Shown: positions 9,757-20,757, counted from the stretch's first letter. The stretch: DNA of 64,000 bases from Pegoplata infirma (GCA_963921195.1 OY992537.1:36193410-36257409); one strand, 5' to 3'. Translations and numbers: made by a program. Notes: generated by a model not told the origin, from the letters alone.

Positions 9757-12202
9757 TCCTTATATATATATAAAAATGATATGTTAGTTTGTTTGTTTGT
9801 GTCGCTTTCAGAAGAAAACTACTGAACCGATTGAAATGAAATTTGGCATGTAGATAGAGAATTTTCTGGAATGAAAAATGCGACCAATGGTATCTCGATT
9901 GGATGTCCCGCCCCCTTTTACGCCCAATTTTTGTGAATTTCAGATTTTTCAACATATTTGGTTTTTTGTTAATGTACTTATTTGGATATTTGTTACAGAT
10001 TAGCATGAAATTTGGCATATTAATATGGTGTTTTTTGCAAGGAAATCCCGCGTCTTGATTGGAAGCCACGCCTCCTTTTACGCCCACTTTTTGTAAATAT
10101 AATATCCTCACAAAGGGGCGTGGCATCCTTTGGCTTTTCTTTCTATCCGTTTCACAACCACGGATAAACGGCTAAACCGATTTATATGAAATTCTAACCA
10201 CAGATAGTACTAACTAAGGCGGAAACTATAGGTCAAAAGAGAGACCGATCGGCCAAGTGGGCGTAAAATACCACGCCCCTTTGTATTACATTGAACGTTA
10301 TTTCTGCCTTTTCAGCAATTACGTTTAAACGGCTGAACCAATTTTAAAGAAATTTTCACCACATATAGTACTAATACAAACGGGAAATATAGTTCATAAT
10401 AGGACGGGAACAGACAAAGGGGTGGAAATGCCACGCCCATTTGTATTACATGGAAAGTTATTTCTACCTGTTCCGTAATCAGGCTCAAACGTCTGAACCG
10501 GTTTTAATGAAAATTTCACCACACATAGTACTAACCCAGGCGGGCACTATAGGGTATATTAGAAGGGCGCTCTGACGGATGGGCGTATAAGTCCACTCCC
10601 CTTTGTTCTACATTGGAAGTTATTTCTGCATATTCTCTCTTAAACGTCTGAACAGATTTTATTGAAATTTTTAACACAGATAGTACTAACCGAAGCGGGA
10701 ACAATATGCCATTTCAGCACGTGATTGGGAAAAGGCGTTGTACTAATTCAAAATTACTATTGCTGCTATAATAAAGCGCTTCTTTGTACTATACTAAAAG
10801 TTGTTTCTGTCACAAAATTTTTGCAACAAATAGTAAACGAGGCGGGAACTTTAGGACGGAAAATGAGCGATCAGACAAAGAGGCATTAAATGACACCCCT
10901 GTTAAACTTATTGCACGTTCTTTTCGCCTTTTTCACAATCACGCTTTTTCGGCTAAACTGGTTTAGAAGAAATTTCCACACACAGATAGTACTAACCGAG
11001 GCGGGAACTATAGGCCGTAAATGAGTGCGATTTGACAAAGGGGAGTAAAATCCCACGCTGTTTAGTATTACATTGAAAGTTATTTCTGCCTGTTCCATAA
11101 TCATGCTTAAACGCCTTAACCGATTTTAATGGAATATTCATCACATATAGTACTTCCGAAGCGGGAACTATAAACCATAATAGATCGCGAGGCGTAAGTT
11201 GCCACGCCCCTTTGCACCACACTAAAAGTTGTTTCTGTCTGTTCCGTAATAACGCTTAAGCGCGTAAACCAGGGATGGAAAATCTGAATTTTGAAATGGT
11301 ACTGGAGCTCAACCAAAAAAGTACTTTTTCGCCCTCGACGGTACTAAAAAAAATTAAAGTCCAGTTTCGGTACGACAAACTCCGTTCGTCTGCGACGAAT
11401 AAGATGCAACTAGGCATAATTCAATAGAAAAGTTCTTAAATTAAGGACATCCTTATTCATTTATTTATTTTTTAGAGAAAACTTCAATAAAGGTTGGTTA
11501 AAATCAAAAATTTCATTTATTTGAAGCTTTTGAAACATTTTTCCAATGAAAATCGGTCGATTTTCGGATTTATATTTTAGATTTGGTTGAAAAATGTATG
11601 AAATCGTCTGGTATAGAAAAGGTACTAAATCAGTCGCGGGGGTACTACGGTATTTTTGAGAGTGAAAAAGTACTGAAAAAAGTATTAAAGTACTAACTTT
11701 TCCATCCCTGGTGTAAACTGATTTTAACAAAACTTCCACAACATATAGTACTAACCGAGGCGGTAACAGTATGCCATATAAGCGCGTGATTGGGCAAAAG
11801 CGTTGTAGAATGCTGCATCCCCTTGCACTATTTGAAAATTATTTTTGACAGTTCCGCAATCACGCAAAAATGGCTGAGCCGATTTTTACAACTGACTAAC
11901 CGATGCGGGGCCATATCGGCATGCGATTGAACAAAGGGACGTAAATTACCACACGCCTCTGTAATATATTGAAAGTTATTTCTGCCTATTGGGTAATCAC
12001 GCTTAAAAGTCGAGTACTAGCCGAGGCGGGAACAATGGGCCATATCAGCGCGCGATCGGACAGAGGTGTTGTAAAATGATGCGAAATTAAAATGTTCACC
12101 AGATGTAGTGCTAACCGAGGATGGAACCATAGGGCATTACTAACTATCATTCATTGTATAATATTTTTTCAACCCGGGCAACGCCGGGTGAAAAACAGCT
12201 AG
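9757..12202 (+). mobile_element. Complete non-autonomous Helitron
   Basis: The 5' end is TCCTTATATATATATAAAAA. The 3' end is ACCCGGGCAACGCCGGGT (a 6-bp-stem hairpin at 12172-12189), ten bases, then CTAG at 12199-12202. Host A precedes and host T follows (A^T target, no duplication), as known for Helitrons. The uninterrupted repeat at 48145-48180 matches both flanks. The interior is ~10 degenerate 160-170-bp units with ACGCCCCTTTGT, GTTATTTCTGCC, 'CGATTTTAA' and ATAGTACTAACCGAGGCGGG phrases. No Rep/helicase frame is present. A 441-bp hAT-type element interrupts it. Confidence 0.9.
11270..11710. mobile_element. Small hAT-type MITE inside the Helitron
   Basis: The ends CAGGGATGGAAAA and CTTTTCCATCCCTG are inverted copies. 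Flanks GCGTAAAC (11262-11269) and GTGTAAAC (11711-11718) are an 8-bp duplication with one mismatch. It interrupts one of the Helitron's ~165-bp units exactly between 'CGCTTAAGCGCGTAAAC' and 'TGATTTTAACAAAACTTCC'. The interior is rich in GTACTTTTT-like phrases and codes for nothing recognisable. Confidence 0.85.
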
Positions 12203-12295
12203 TATGTAATATATTTCTAATAAAAAATTTGTAATGCAATTTTTTGAAATTTTTTTAGAAAATTACTATCTGATGACAATGTGGAAGGTATTCAT

Positions 12296-13752
12296 TTTTT
12301 TTTATTCAAGGGGTGATCTAGCCCTAACGGCCGGCACTGCGACCCTTATGGGTCTTTTGTGTTAAGATCCATTAATCTAATTCAAACTCTGTTCAATGTT
12401 CCTAATGAACATTATAACAGAGGATGGAGAAGCTAGCCTTATATCCGCAGAATTAAGCAATTCTTTGTCTAAAAACCGTTTTCTGATCCTACATATTGCG
12501 GCGCACTCACATAATATGTGTTGCGTTGTTTCCACTTCCTCTAGACAAAGTCGACACAAAGACGATGCACAAAGGTTTAAATTATGCAAGTGATAATTCA
12601 CCTTATAATGCCCGGTGAGAAAACCTGTCAGTAACCTAATGTCACCTTTGGTGTGATTAAGTATACTTCCATATGATAATGGCGCGATTAGTGCTTTGGA
12701 TTGGCGTAGACCTCCTGAATTTTCCCACAAGTTTAAGAAGTCGGTTCTTTCCAAACCCTTAATCATGTTCGAGAAGGTGGACCAGTTTACCCCACAATAG
12801 GGTTCGGGTCCGGTCATAGGACTAGCGGAGGCATTTCTAGCAAGCTCATCCGCTATCTCATTACCCTCAAAACCTCTATGACCAGGGATCCAAAAAAGAG
12901 TAATTTTGTTTCTCCCGGCCAGCTGTTGAAGGGTATCAAAACATTCCAGTGTCAAATTGGATTTAAATTCCCAAGGAGACAACGCCTGAAGTGCTGCCTG
13001 GCTATCAGAGAAGATTGAAATATGAGTACCCTTCATACCCTTTGCAATATTAACTCTAGCGCATATTGCAATAGCCTGAATTTCAGCCTGAAAAACTGTA
13101 GGCCACCTACCCATTGGTTCGGAGATCCGTGTGTTTGGACCGTAGACACCAGCGCCAACTCCAGAGGACATTTTGGATCCGTCAGTATACCAGTTTAGGC
13201 TTCTAGTATCCACATATGGACCACCTTCATCCCACTCTGGTCTACTCGGTATCACGATCTCAAATTTCCTTCCAAAGCGAAGCACAGTGTTTATTCTATC
13301 CGTCGGCATATCTAGATTTTCCCTAATTCCTATTGAAGAAAGAATATTGGAGTGGCCGCTCGAGTTGCGAGGGTCAGAGTAATCGATATTCATTCTACGC
13401 GCAGCCATAGCTGCCGTAGATCTAATAAAGATGTCGAGAGGTGTGAGACCCAAAATGGCTTCTTGGGCCAAAGTTGGGCAGGTTTTCATAGCACCCGTGA
13501 TTAGAGTACAAGCCAGACGCTGTACCTTGCCTAGCCTTACGGTGGCATCCCTCTGCATAGTCTTCGGCCACCATACTATGGCAGCGTACGTCATGATCGG
13601 TCTTACAATCATCTTGTAGATCCACATGACCATTTTGGGGCTCAATCCCCAGGTCCTACCAACAATCCTATTCGCTGCCCATAATGCCGCAATAGCCTTT
13701 TTGATAGTGCCGTCTAAATGTGAATTCCAAGTAAGTTTCGTATCTAAGATAA
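12296..13752 (-). mobile_element. 5'-truncated LINE with poly(A) and target duplication
   Basis: On the plus strand the insert begins with a T run (12296-12304), the poly(A) tail of a minus-strand element. It ends where the reading frame of a reverse transcriptase C-terminus starts. GGTATTCAT flanks both sides (12287-12295 and 13754-13762), a 9-bp target duplication. The host sequence is the family A end. The missing 5' part includes endonuclease and most of the RT domain. Confidence 0.88.
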
Positions 13753-13873
13753 GGGTATTCATAGATTCGACCAAGTCGAACTTAATCTTTCTACTTTTTT
13801 CTATATAAAAAACAAAAGTCTCAGATTCTGAGACATTTTTTCTATATAAAAAAAGTCTCAGATTCTGAGACAT
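12377..13873 (-). CDS. LINE ORF2 C-terminus: RT thumb, RNase H, zinc knuckle
   Basis: This 498-residue uninterrupted frame is the C-terminal part of a non-LTR retrotransposon polyprotein. Residues ~44-110 fit the RT thumb/connector (DTKLTWNSH, then a YAAIVWWP stretch). Residues ~225-348 are an RNase H domain with all four acidic residues: D231 in YTDGSK, E264 in QAEIQAI, D290 in FSDSQAA, D342 in NEIADELA. A C440-x2-C443-x8-H452-x4-C457 knuckle follows. RNase H plus this knuckle fits the I, LOA or R1-like groups; I cannot choose. The first ~40 residues are not LINE: they come from the host repeat and S1 satellite, and a methionine codon lies inside the target duplication. No stops suggests a recent insertion. 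In life it would degrade the RNA of the cDNA hybrid, but this truncated copy lacks polymerase and endonuclease. Confidence 0.8.
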   Translation of the reverse strand: MSQNLRLFLYRKNVSESETFVFYIEKSRKIKFDLVESMNTLILDTKLTWNSHLDGTIKKAIAALWAANRIVGRTWGLSPKMVMWIYKMIVRPIMTYAAIVWWPKTMQRDATVRLGKVQRLACTLITGAMKTCPTLAQEAILGLTPLDIFIRSTAAMAARRMNIDYSDPRNSSGHSNILSSIGIRENLDMPTDRINTVLRFGRKFEIVIPSRPEWDEGGPYVDTRSLNWYTDGSKMSSGVGAGVYGPNTRISEPMGRWPTVFQAEIQAIAICARVNIAKGMKGTHISIFSDSQAALQALSPWEFKSNLTLECFDTLQQLAGRNKITLFWIPGHRGFEGNEIADELARNASASPMTGPEPYCGVNWSTFSNMIKGLERTDFLNLWENSGGLRQSKALIAPLSYGSILNHTKGDIRLLTGFLTGHYKVNYHLHNLNLCASSLCRLCLEEVETTQHILCECAAICRIRKRFLDKELLNSADIRLASPSSVIMFIRNIEQSLN

Positions 13874-14190
13874 TTTTTCTATATAAAAAAAAGTCTAAGA
13901 TTCTGAGACATTTTTTCTATATAAAAAAAGTCTTAGATTCTGAGACATTTTTTCTATAACGAAAAAAATCTCACATTCTGAGAAATTTTTTCTGTATAGA
14001 AAAAAAATCTCAGATTTTGAAACAAAAAAAAAAATAAGATTCTGAGACATTTTTCTAATCGAAAAAAAAAATTGGATTCTGAGACGTTTTTTCTATTTAA
14101 AAAAAGGATCAGATTCTGAGACATTTTTTCTATATAAAAACAGTCTCAGATTCTGAGACATTTTTTCTATATAAAAAAAAGTCTCAGATT
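13798..14190. repeat. S1 minisatellite (37-bp hairpin unit), block 1a
   Basis: Ten or so copies of a 37-bp unit made of the palindrome GTCTCAGATTCTGAGAC plus ATTTTTTCTATATAAAAAAA. Later units are degenerate. It adjoins the end of family A copy 2. Confidence 0.92.
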
Positions 14191-14780
14191 CAGGTCTAAA
14201 GGACCTATCTAAAGGACCTATCCTAGGACCTATCTAAAGGACCTATCCTTTTCCCATCAAAAGGACCTATCCTTAAACCTATCAAAAGGACCTATCCTTT
14301 TTTCTTCAAAAGGACCTATCCTTTTCCCATCAAAAGGACCTATCCTTGGACCTATCAAAAGGACCTATCCTTTTTCCATCAAAAGGACCTATCCTTTTCC
14401 CATCAAAAGGACCTATCCTTTTCCCATCAAAAGAACCTATCCTTGGACCTATCAAAAGGACCTATCCTTTTTCCATCAAAAGGACCTATCCTTTTCCCAT
14501 CAAAAGGACATATCCTTTTCCCATCAAAAGGATCTATCCTTTTCCCATCAAAAGGACCTATCCTTTTTCCATCAAAAGGACCTATCCTTAAACCTATCTA
14601 AAGGACCTATCCTTTTCCCATCAAAAGGACCTATCCTTAAACCTATCAAAAGGACCTATCCTTTTCCCATCAAAAGGACCTATCCTTTTCCCATCAAAAG
14701 GACCTATCCTTTTTCCATCAAAAGGACCTATCCTTTTCCCATCAAAAGGATCTATCCTTTTCCCATCAAAAGGACCTATT
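14191..14780. repeat. S2 minisatellite (24-bp hairpin unit), block 1b
   Basis: Roughly 25 copies of a ~24-bp unit with the palindromic core AAAAGGACCTATCCTTTT followed by CCCATC, TCCATC or AACCTATC variants. The unit length is a multiple of three, so frames stay open on both strands (for example 14346-14591); these are not evidence of translation. Confidence 0.92.
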
Positions 14781-15052
14781 CAGATTCTGAGACATTTTTT
14801 CTATATAAAAAAAGTCTTAGATTCTGAGACATTTTTTCTATATAAAAAAATTCTCAGATTCTGAGACATTTTTTCTATATAAAAAAATTTCAAATTCTGA
14901 GACATTTTTTCTACATAAAAAAATTCTCAGATTCTGAGACATTTTTTTTATATAGTTTCAGATTCTGAGACATTTTTTCTAAATAAAAAAAAGTCTCAGA
15001 TTCTGAGACATTTTTTCTATATAAAAAAAGTCTCAGATTCTGAGACATTTTA
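14781..15052. repeat. S1 minisatellite, block 1c
   Basis: Seven units of the 37-bp S1 repeat, ending at the start of family A copy 3. Confidence 0.9.
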
Positions 15053-16395
15053 ATACCCTCCACTCCATAGATGGGAATTTTTCATTACCATTGAAATTTA
15101 ATTACCATTGGTTGATATCAATGGTAATGAAAAAATTTTCATTACCATTTAATGGTAATTAAATTTTTTTAATTGAAAAAATAATTACTAATGGTAATGA
15201 AATGCACAAATTGTTCAAAAACACCAATTATAATTAGTTTCAAAACCATTGGTTTGCACATTTTTGTTTTTTTGAAAAGTTAAAAATTTAAATATCAAAG
15301 TATGTTTTTACAAAAAAATATGAAAATGTCAAAGACAAAAAATAAAACGCAAATAAAAATTTCAAATATTGTGTTATAAAAAGGCAATCAACGTGTGTTT
15401 GGTTTATAAAATGTGAAAAACTAAAACACCATATAACAAAAAACAACACATATTTCCAAATATTAACGATTTTGACAAAATTGTGACGACTTGTACTAAT
15501 GGTAATTATTTTTTTTAAGTGATGGCATACCAATGGTAATTATTTTTTTTTTTAATTTTCATTATTAATTAAATTGATAAGTAATTTAATTGGTACAATT
15601 GATACAACCAATGGAAATGAAAAAAATTTCATTACCATTGACATCAATTAAATGGTAATTAAACCATCAATTAATTGGTCCCTTTAATTAATTAGTCCCA
15701 TCTATGCTCCACTCTAGTGATAGAGGGTATATATAAGTTTGTCATTCCGTTTGTAACACATCAAAATATTGGTCTAGGACCCCATAAAGTATATATATTC
15801 ATGATCCTTGATCGATTTTAAGTCGATCTAGCGATGTCCGTCTGTCTGTCCGTCCGTCTGTCTGTCCGTTGAAAACACGCTAACTTTTGAAAGACTTTAC
15901 GGAGGCTCCTGAAGTTTGGCATATATGTTCTCCATTTACCGGGTCAGGTTGGTATTGCAATCCAGCGAAATCGGTCAAGTGGTTCAAAAGTTATGAGCAA
16001 AAGAGTAAATTTCGGCAACGGTAATTTTCGAATTTAGAAGATTAAAACCACTATAACTTTCGAAAGACAATTCTGAGGGGGCTGAAGCTTAGCATATATA
16101 TTTGTCGTTCCCCAAGGCTGTTTGGTTTCAGCAAAATCGGTTTAGTGGTTCAAAAGTTATAAGCAATGCACTGAATTTCAGATTTGTTTCACCTTAAACT
16201 GTTGAAAACTCGTTAAACAAGTTTTAAAAGCATGGTGAAATACCAGTTTTTTACAACTTGTTGTTGTTTGTTTTCTTGTAGTGGGTGCAGTTAAGTTGTT
16301 AGACAAGTAAATATTTGTTATTGTTTTGTTATTGTTTTTGTAACTGTATGTAACGGTGTATAGTAAGAATTTTCAGAAAAAAAATCAAATGAATA
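15053..16395 (+). repeat. Family A, copy 3, split by a hAT-type MITE
   Basis: The starting TACCCTCCACTC is separated from TAGTGATAGAGGG by the element 15066-15706. The rest (15715-16395) is colinear with 7880-8545 and stops at 'AATCAAATGAA'. Confidence 0.8.
15066..15706. mobile_element. hAT-type MITE, 641 bp
   Basis: The termini CATAGATGGGA and TCCCATCTATG are perfect inverted copies. They are flanked by the 8-bp duplication CTCCACTC (15058-15065 and 15707-15714). Subterminal zones repeat AATGGTAATGAAA in both orientations. No transposase frame is visible; the 81-residue frame at 15288-15533 has no recognisable features. Confidence 0.88.
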
Positions 16396-16600
16396 TACAC
16401 AAAATATAAAAAATAAGTTAATTTAGGGTTATGTTGAAAAAACCATGACTTTTTTCAGAAAATCACTCATAACTTTTAAAATACTTAACCGATTTCAAAA
16501 AAAATACATCAGTTTTTGCAACTTTTGGTACCCCAAGCGTTTAAATCGGTTCCGGATTATTGCCAAAATCGTGATTTCAACAGACAGACAGACGATTCTG
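16396..16600. repeat. Unassigned repeat fragment before S1
   Basis: AT-rich sequence with CATAACTTTTAAAATACTTAACCGATTTC and CAGACAGACAGACG, phrases typical of the fly repeats in this window. It abuts the S1 array directly. Confidence 0.4.
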
Positions 16601-17094
16601 AGAAATTTTTTCTGTATAGAAAAAAAAAAAATCTCAGATTTTGAAACAAAAAAAATAAGATTCTGAGACATTTTTCTAATCGAAAAAAAAAATTCGATTC
16701 TGAGACATTTTTTCTATTTAAAAAAAGGATCAGATTCTGAGACATTTTTTCTATATAAAAAAAGTCTCAGATCCTGAGACATTTTTTCTCAGATTCAGGT
16801 CTAAAGGACCTATCCTTTTCCCATCAAAAGGACCTATCCTTAAACCTATCAAAAGGACCTATCCTTTTTTCTTCAAAAGGACCTATCCTTTTCCCATCAA
16901 AAGGACCTATCCTTTTCCCATCAAAAGGATCTATCCTTTTCCCCATCAAAAGGACCTATCCTTTTCCCATCAAAAGGACCTATCCTTTTTCCATCAAAAG
17001 GACCTATCCTTTTTCCATCAAAAGGACCTATCTTTTTCCCATCAAAAGGACCTATCCTTTTCCCATTAAAGGGATCTATCCTTTTCCCATTACA
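16601..17094. repeat. S1 then S2 minisatellites, block 2a
   Basis: S1 units (16601-16797) pass into S2 units through the junction AGATTCAGGTCTAAAGGACC. The same junction occurs at about 14185, 18030 and (with one change) 18650. The order of S2 variants after it is also repeated, so the composite was duplicated as a block. Confidence 0.88.
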
Positions 17095-17916
17095 AATTGT
17101 AAAATAAACTTTTACAATTTGTTTTCTTTTGGTTTGTTTACATTTTCTATTATTTTGGGCTTGAAATGTGGTTTTTAGCGTTCCCGTACTTTTGTGCATT
17201 TTTGTGGTATCGTGAGAGGTTTTTTGATTTTCTCTCATTTTACCGAACTTTACCCGGAAAGTTTTGGAACACACCTAATGTGTATGTTTAGATATTGCTC
17301 CCTATATAGATTAGACAGTTGCTGTGTTTTTCAATAAGTGGATTTATTTTCGGATTAATATTATTTAGTTTAAAATAAATATTTTAACATGCCAAAACAA
17401 ATTTGGAATATTTTTTTCCGTAATCTACGATAAATTAGCAATTATAATCCGAAAAAAATTAAAAAAATGTTGAAAATGAAAAATGTTATAAATACATCAA
17501 AATAAATCCAATAAAATTTTAGGATTTAATAAGTCCACTTTGGTTTAATTTTGATTTATTTATAAATTTTTTTATTTTCCAATTTTTTTTTATTATTTTT
17601 TCGGATTATAATTGCTAATTTATTGTTGATTACGGAAAAAAATATTCCAAATTTGTTTTGGTATGTTAAAATATTTTTTTAAACACAATAAGATTAATCT
17701 AAAAATAAATCCACTTTTTGAAAAACACAGCAAGTATTTTGGTTTTTTCCATAAAATTATATAAAAATAGTTACTACAAGATCAATTTGATATAATTAGA
17801 TTTGACCAAATCCCGGATCAAATTGTATCGACTTTTATAATTTTTGATCTAAAATAATACAATTATATATTATTTGATACAATCATTTCACGAATCAAAT
17901 TAACCCTAAAATTAAA
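17095..17916. mobile_element. Insert in the S2 array with inverted-repeat core
   Basis: S2 is interrupted after CCCATTA, where the parallel copy at 18330-18360 continues. Inside, 17319-17733 has ends TTGCTGTGTTTTTCAA and TTGAAAAACACAGCAA with long complementary arms (AATTTGGAATATTTTTTTCC against GGAAAAAAATATTCCAAATT). No clear target duplication was found for either boundary. The 117-residue frame 16921-17274 is half S2 repeat and half insert, so it is not a gene. Confidence 0.55.
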
Positions 17917-18600
17917 ATTCGATTCTGAGACATTTTTTCTATTTAAAAAAAGGATCAGATTCTGAGACATTTTTTCTATATAAAAAAAGTCTCAGATTCT
18001 GATCCTTTTTTTAAATAGAAAAAAAGTCTCAGATTCAGGTCTAAAGGACCTATCCTTTTCCCATCAAAAGGACCTATCCTTAAACCTATCAAAAGGACCT
18101 ATCCTTTTTTCTTCAAAAGGACCTATCCTTTTCCCATCAAAAGGACCTATCCTTTTCCCATCAAAAGGATCTATCCTTTTCCCCATCAAAAGGACCTATC
18201 CTTTTCCCATCAAAAGGACCTATCCTTTTTCCATCAAAAGGACCTATCCTTTTTCCATCAAAAGGACCTATCCTTTTTCCATCAAAAGGACCTATCCTTT
18301 TCCCATCAAAAGGACCTATCCTTTTCCCATTAAAGGGATCTATCCTTTTCCCATTAAAAGGACCTATTCTTTTCCCATCAAAAGGACCTATCCTTAAACC
18401 TATCTAAAGGACCTATCCTAAGACCTATCTAAAGAACCTATCCTTTTCCCATCAAAAGGACCTATCCTTGGACCTATCAAAAGGACCTATCCTTTTTCCA
18501 TCAAAAGGACCTATCCTTTTCCCATCAAAAGGATCTATCCTTTTCCCATCAAAAGGACCTATCCTTTTTCCATCAAAAGGACCTATCCTTTTCCTATCGT
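17917..18600. repeat. S1 then S2 minisatellites, block 2b
   Basis: Short S1 (17917-18033), including an inverted S1 piece (GATCCTTTTTTTAAATAG), then about 24 S2 units whose variant order follows that of 16800-17090. Confidence 0.88.
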
Positions 18601-18645
18601 TAGATCGACTTAAAATCGATCAAGGATCATGAATATATATATAGT
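18601..18645 (-). repeat. Inverted family A sliver
   Basis: TCGACTTAAAATCGATCAAG and GATCATGAATATATATA are the reverse of the family A segment around 7965-7990. The sliver sits between S2 and S1, indicating rearrangement by breakage or recombination inside the array. Confidence 0.75.
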
Positions 18646-19665
18646 CTCAGATTCAGGTCCAAAGGACCTATCCTTTTCCCATCAAAAGGACCTATCCTTA
18701 AACCTATCAAAAGGACCTATCCTTTTTTCTTCAAAAGGACCTATCCTTTTTTCTTCAAAAGGACCAATCCTTTTCCCATCAAAAGGATCTATCCTTTTCC
18801 CATCAAAAGGACCTATCCTTAAACCTATCTAAAGGACCTATCCTTTTCCCATCAAAAGGACATATCCTTAAACCCATCAAAAGGATATGTCCTGAGACAT
18901 TTTTTCTATATAAAAAAATTTCAAAAGGACCTATCCTTAAACCTATCAAAAGGACCTATCCTTTTTTCTTCAAAAGGACCTATCCTTTTCCCATCAAAAG
19001 GACCTATCCTTTTCCCATCAAAAGGATCTATCCTTTTCCCATCAAAAGGACCTATCCTTTTTCCATCAAAAGGACCTATCCTTTTCCCATCAAAAGGACC
19101 TATCCTTAAACCTATCAAAAGGACCTATCCTTTTCCCATCAAAAGGACCTATCCTTTTCATATCAAAAGGATCTATCCTTTTCCCATCAAAAGGACCTAT
19201 CCTTTTTCCATCAAAAGACCTATCCTTTTTCCATCAAAAGGACCTATCCTTTTCCCATCAAAAGGACCTATCCGTTTCCCATCAAAAGGACCTATCCTTT
19301 TTCAATCAAAAGGACCTATCCTTTTCCCATCAAAAGGACCTATTCAGATTCTGAGACATTTTTTCTATATAAAAAAAATCTTAGATTCTGAGACATTTTT
19401 TCTATATAAAAAAATTCTCAGATTCTGAGACATTTTTTCTATATAAAAAATTTTCAAATTCTGAGACATTTTTTCTATATAAAAAAATTTCAAATTCTGA
19501 GACATTTTTTCTATGAATCTGAGAATTTTTTTATATAAAAAAAGTCTCAGATTCTGAGATATTTTTTCTCAGAATCTGAGACTTTTTTGTATAAGTATAT
19601 AAAAAGTTTCAGATTCTGAGACATTTTTTCTAAATAAAAAAAAGTCTCAGATTCTGAGACATTTT
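18646..19665. repeat. S1/S2/S1 minisatellites, block 2c
   Basis: Short S1, S2 (18655-18890), one S1 unit (18892-18921), S2 (18922-19345), then S1 (19346-19665) with some inverted units near 19515-19590. Frames at 18629-18832 (+) and 18921-19118 (-) are repeat translations. Confidence 0.88.
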
Positions 19666-20062
19666 TATACCCTCCACTCTAGTGATAGAGGGTATATATA
19701 AGTTTGTCATTCCGTTTGTAACACATCAAAATATTGATCTAGGACCCCATAAAGTATATATATTCATGATCCTTGATCGATTTTAAGTCGATCTAGCGAT
19801 GTCCGTCCGTCCGTCTGTCTGTCTGTCCGTTGAAAACACGCTATCTTTTGAAAGACTTTACGGAGGCTCCTGAAGTTTGACATATATGTTCTCCATTTAC
19901 CGGGTCAGGTTGGTATTGCAATCCAGCGAAATCGGTCAAGTGGTTCAAAAGTTATGAGCAAAAGAGTAAATTTCGGCAACGGTATTTTTCGAATTTAGAA
20001 GATTAAAACCACTATAACTTTCGAAAGACAATTCTGAGGGGGCTGAAGCTTAGCATATATAT
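19666..20062 (+). repeat. Family A, copy 4 (truncated)
   Basis: Starts TATACCCTCCACTCTAGTG and is cut at TTAGCATATATATTTT, where S2 units begin without any visible target duplication. Confidence 0.75.
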
Positions 20063-20400
20063 TTTCCCATCAAAAGGACCTATCCTTAAACCTATCTATA
20101 GGACCTATCCTAAGACCTATCTAAAGGACCTATCCTTTTCCCATCAAAAGGACTTATCCTTAAACCTATCAAAAGGACCTATCCTTTTCCCATCAAAAGG
20201 ACCTATCATTTTCCCGTCAAAAGGACCTATCCTTTTTCCATCAAAAGGACCTATCCTTTTCCCATCAAAAGGATCTATCCTTTTCCCATCAAAAGGACCT
20301 ATCCATTATCCATCAAAAGGACCTATCCTTTTTCCATCAAAAGGACCTATCCTTTTCCCATCAAAAGGACCTATCCTTTTCCCTTTAAAAGGATCTATCC
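20063..20400. repeat. S2 minisatellite, block 3
   Basis: About 14 S2 units between two family A fragments. Confidence 0.9.
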
Positions 20401-20483
20401 TACTCTAGTGATGGAGGGTATATATAAGTTTGTCATTCCGTTTGTAACACATCAAAATATTGGTCTAGGACCCCATAAAGTAT
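20401..20483 (+). repeat. Family A, copy 5 (83-bp fragment)
   Basis: Begins in the hairpin (CTCTAGTGATGGAGGGTAT) and ends at CCATAAAGTAT, where the LINE fragment begins. Confidence 0.7.
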
Positions 20484-20757
20484 AATTACAAGTCGTTTGC
20501 AAACATTCGTCAATCGCTGCCTCAGACGAATACTTCGAATCTTTTGGCCTAATGTTATATCGAATATTGAGCTACTTCGTAAATCAAATCAAATAGATGT
20601 GGCTACTGAGATTCGAAAATGAAAATGGCAATGGATTGGTCACACACTTCGACGTCAGATGAGAATATCGCCAAGCATTCGTTACGTTGGAACCCTAGAA
20701 TTACTTGGAGACGTTCCACCGAAGCCGAAATGAGATATGTGGGTCTAACATGGAACG
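20484..20757 (+). pseudogene. LINE reverse-transcriptase C-terminus, 5' part
   Basis: Translated with one frameshift and an in-frame stop, this gives a LQTFVNRCLRRILRIFWP segment, then KWQWIGHTLRR, then WNPRITWRRSTEAEM. These are the well-known final motifs of many animal non-LTR retrotransposon proteins; I place it in a CR1/RTE-like group with low certainty. The frame continues at 23035 after a 2.28-kb insertion. It is non-functional. Confidence 0.65.

Larger units (their letters stand above)
7868..13797 (+). repeat. Family A, copy 2, split by three nested elements
   Basis: The parts 7868-8609, 9557-9756, 12203-12295 and 13753-13797 join into one family A copy colinear with 47214-48275. The interruptions are a foldback hAT-type element, a Helitron and a LINE. 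Each junction is explained by that element's own target duplication or A^T rule, so this is a readable insertion stack. Confidence 0.8.

Noticed and set aside
14346..19118. FDGKRIGP/PSKGPILF repeat proteins
   Set aside because: Translation of the 24-bp S2 minisatellite on either strand. No unique sequence lies around them.
13798..20400. CRISPR-like array
   Set aside because: Units are direct repeats without unique spacers, in a eukaryotic TE context, with no cas genes.
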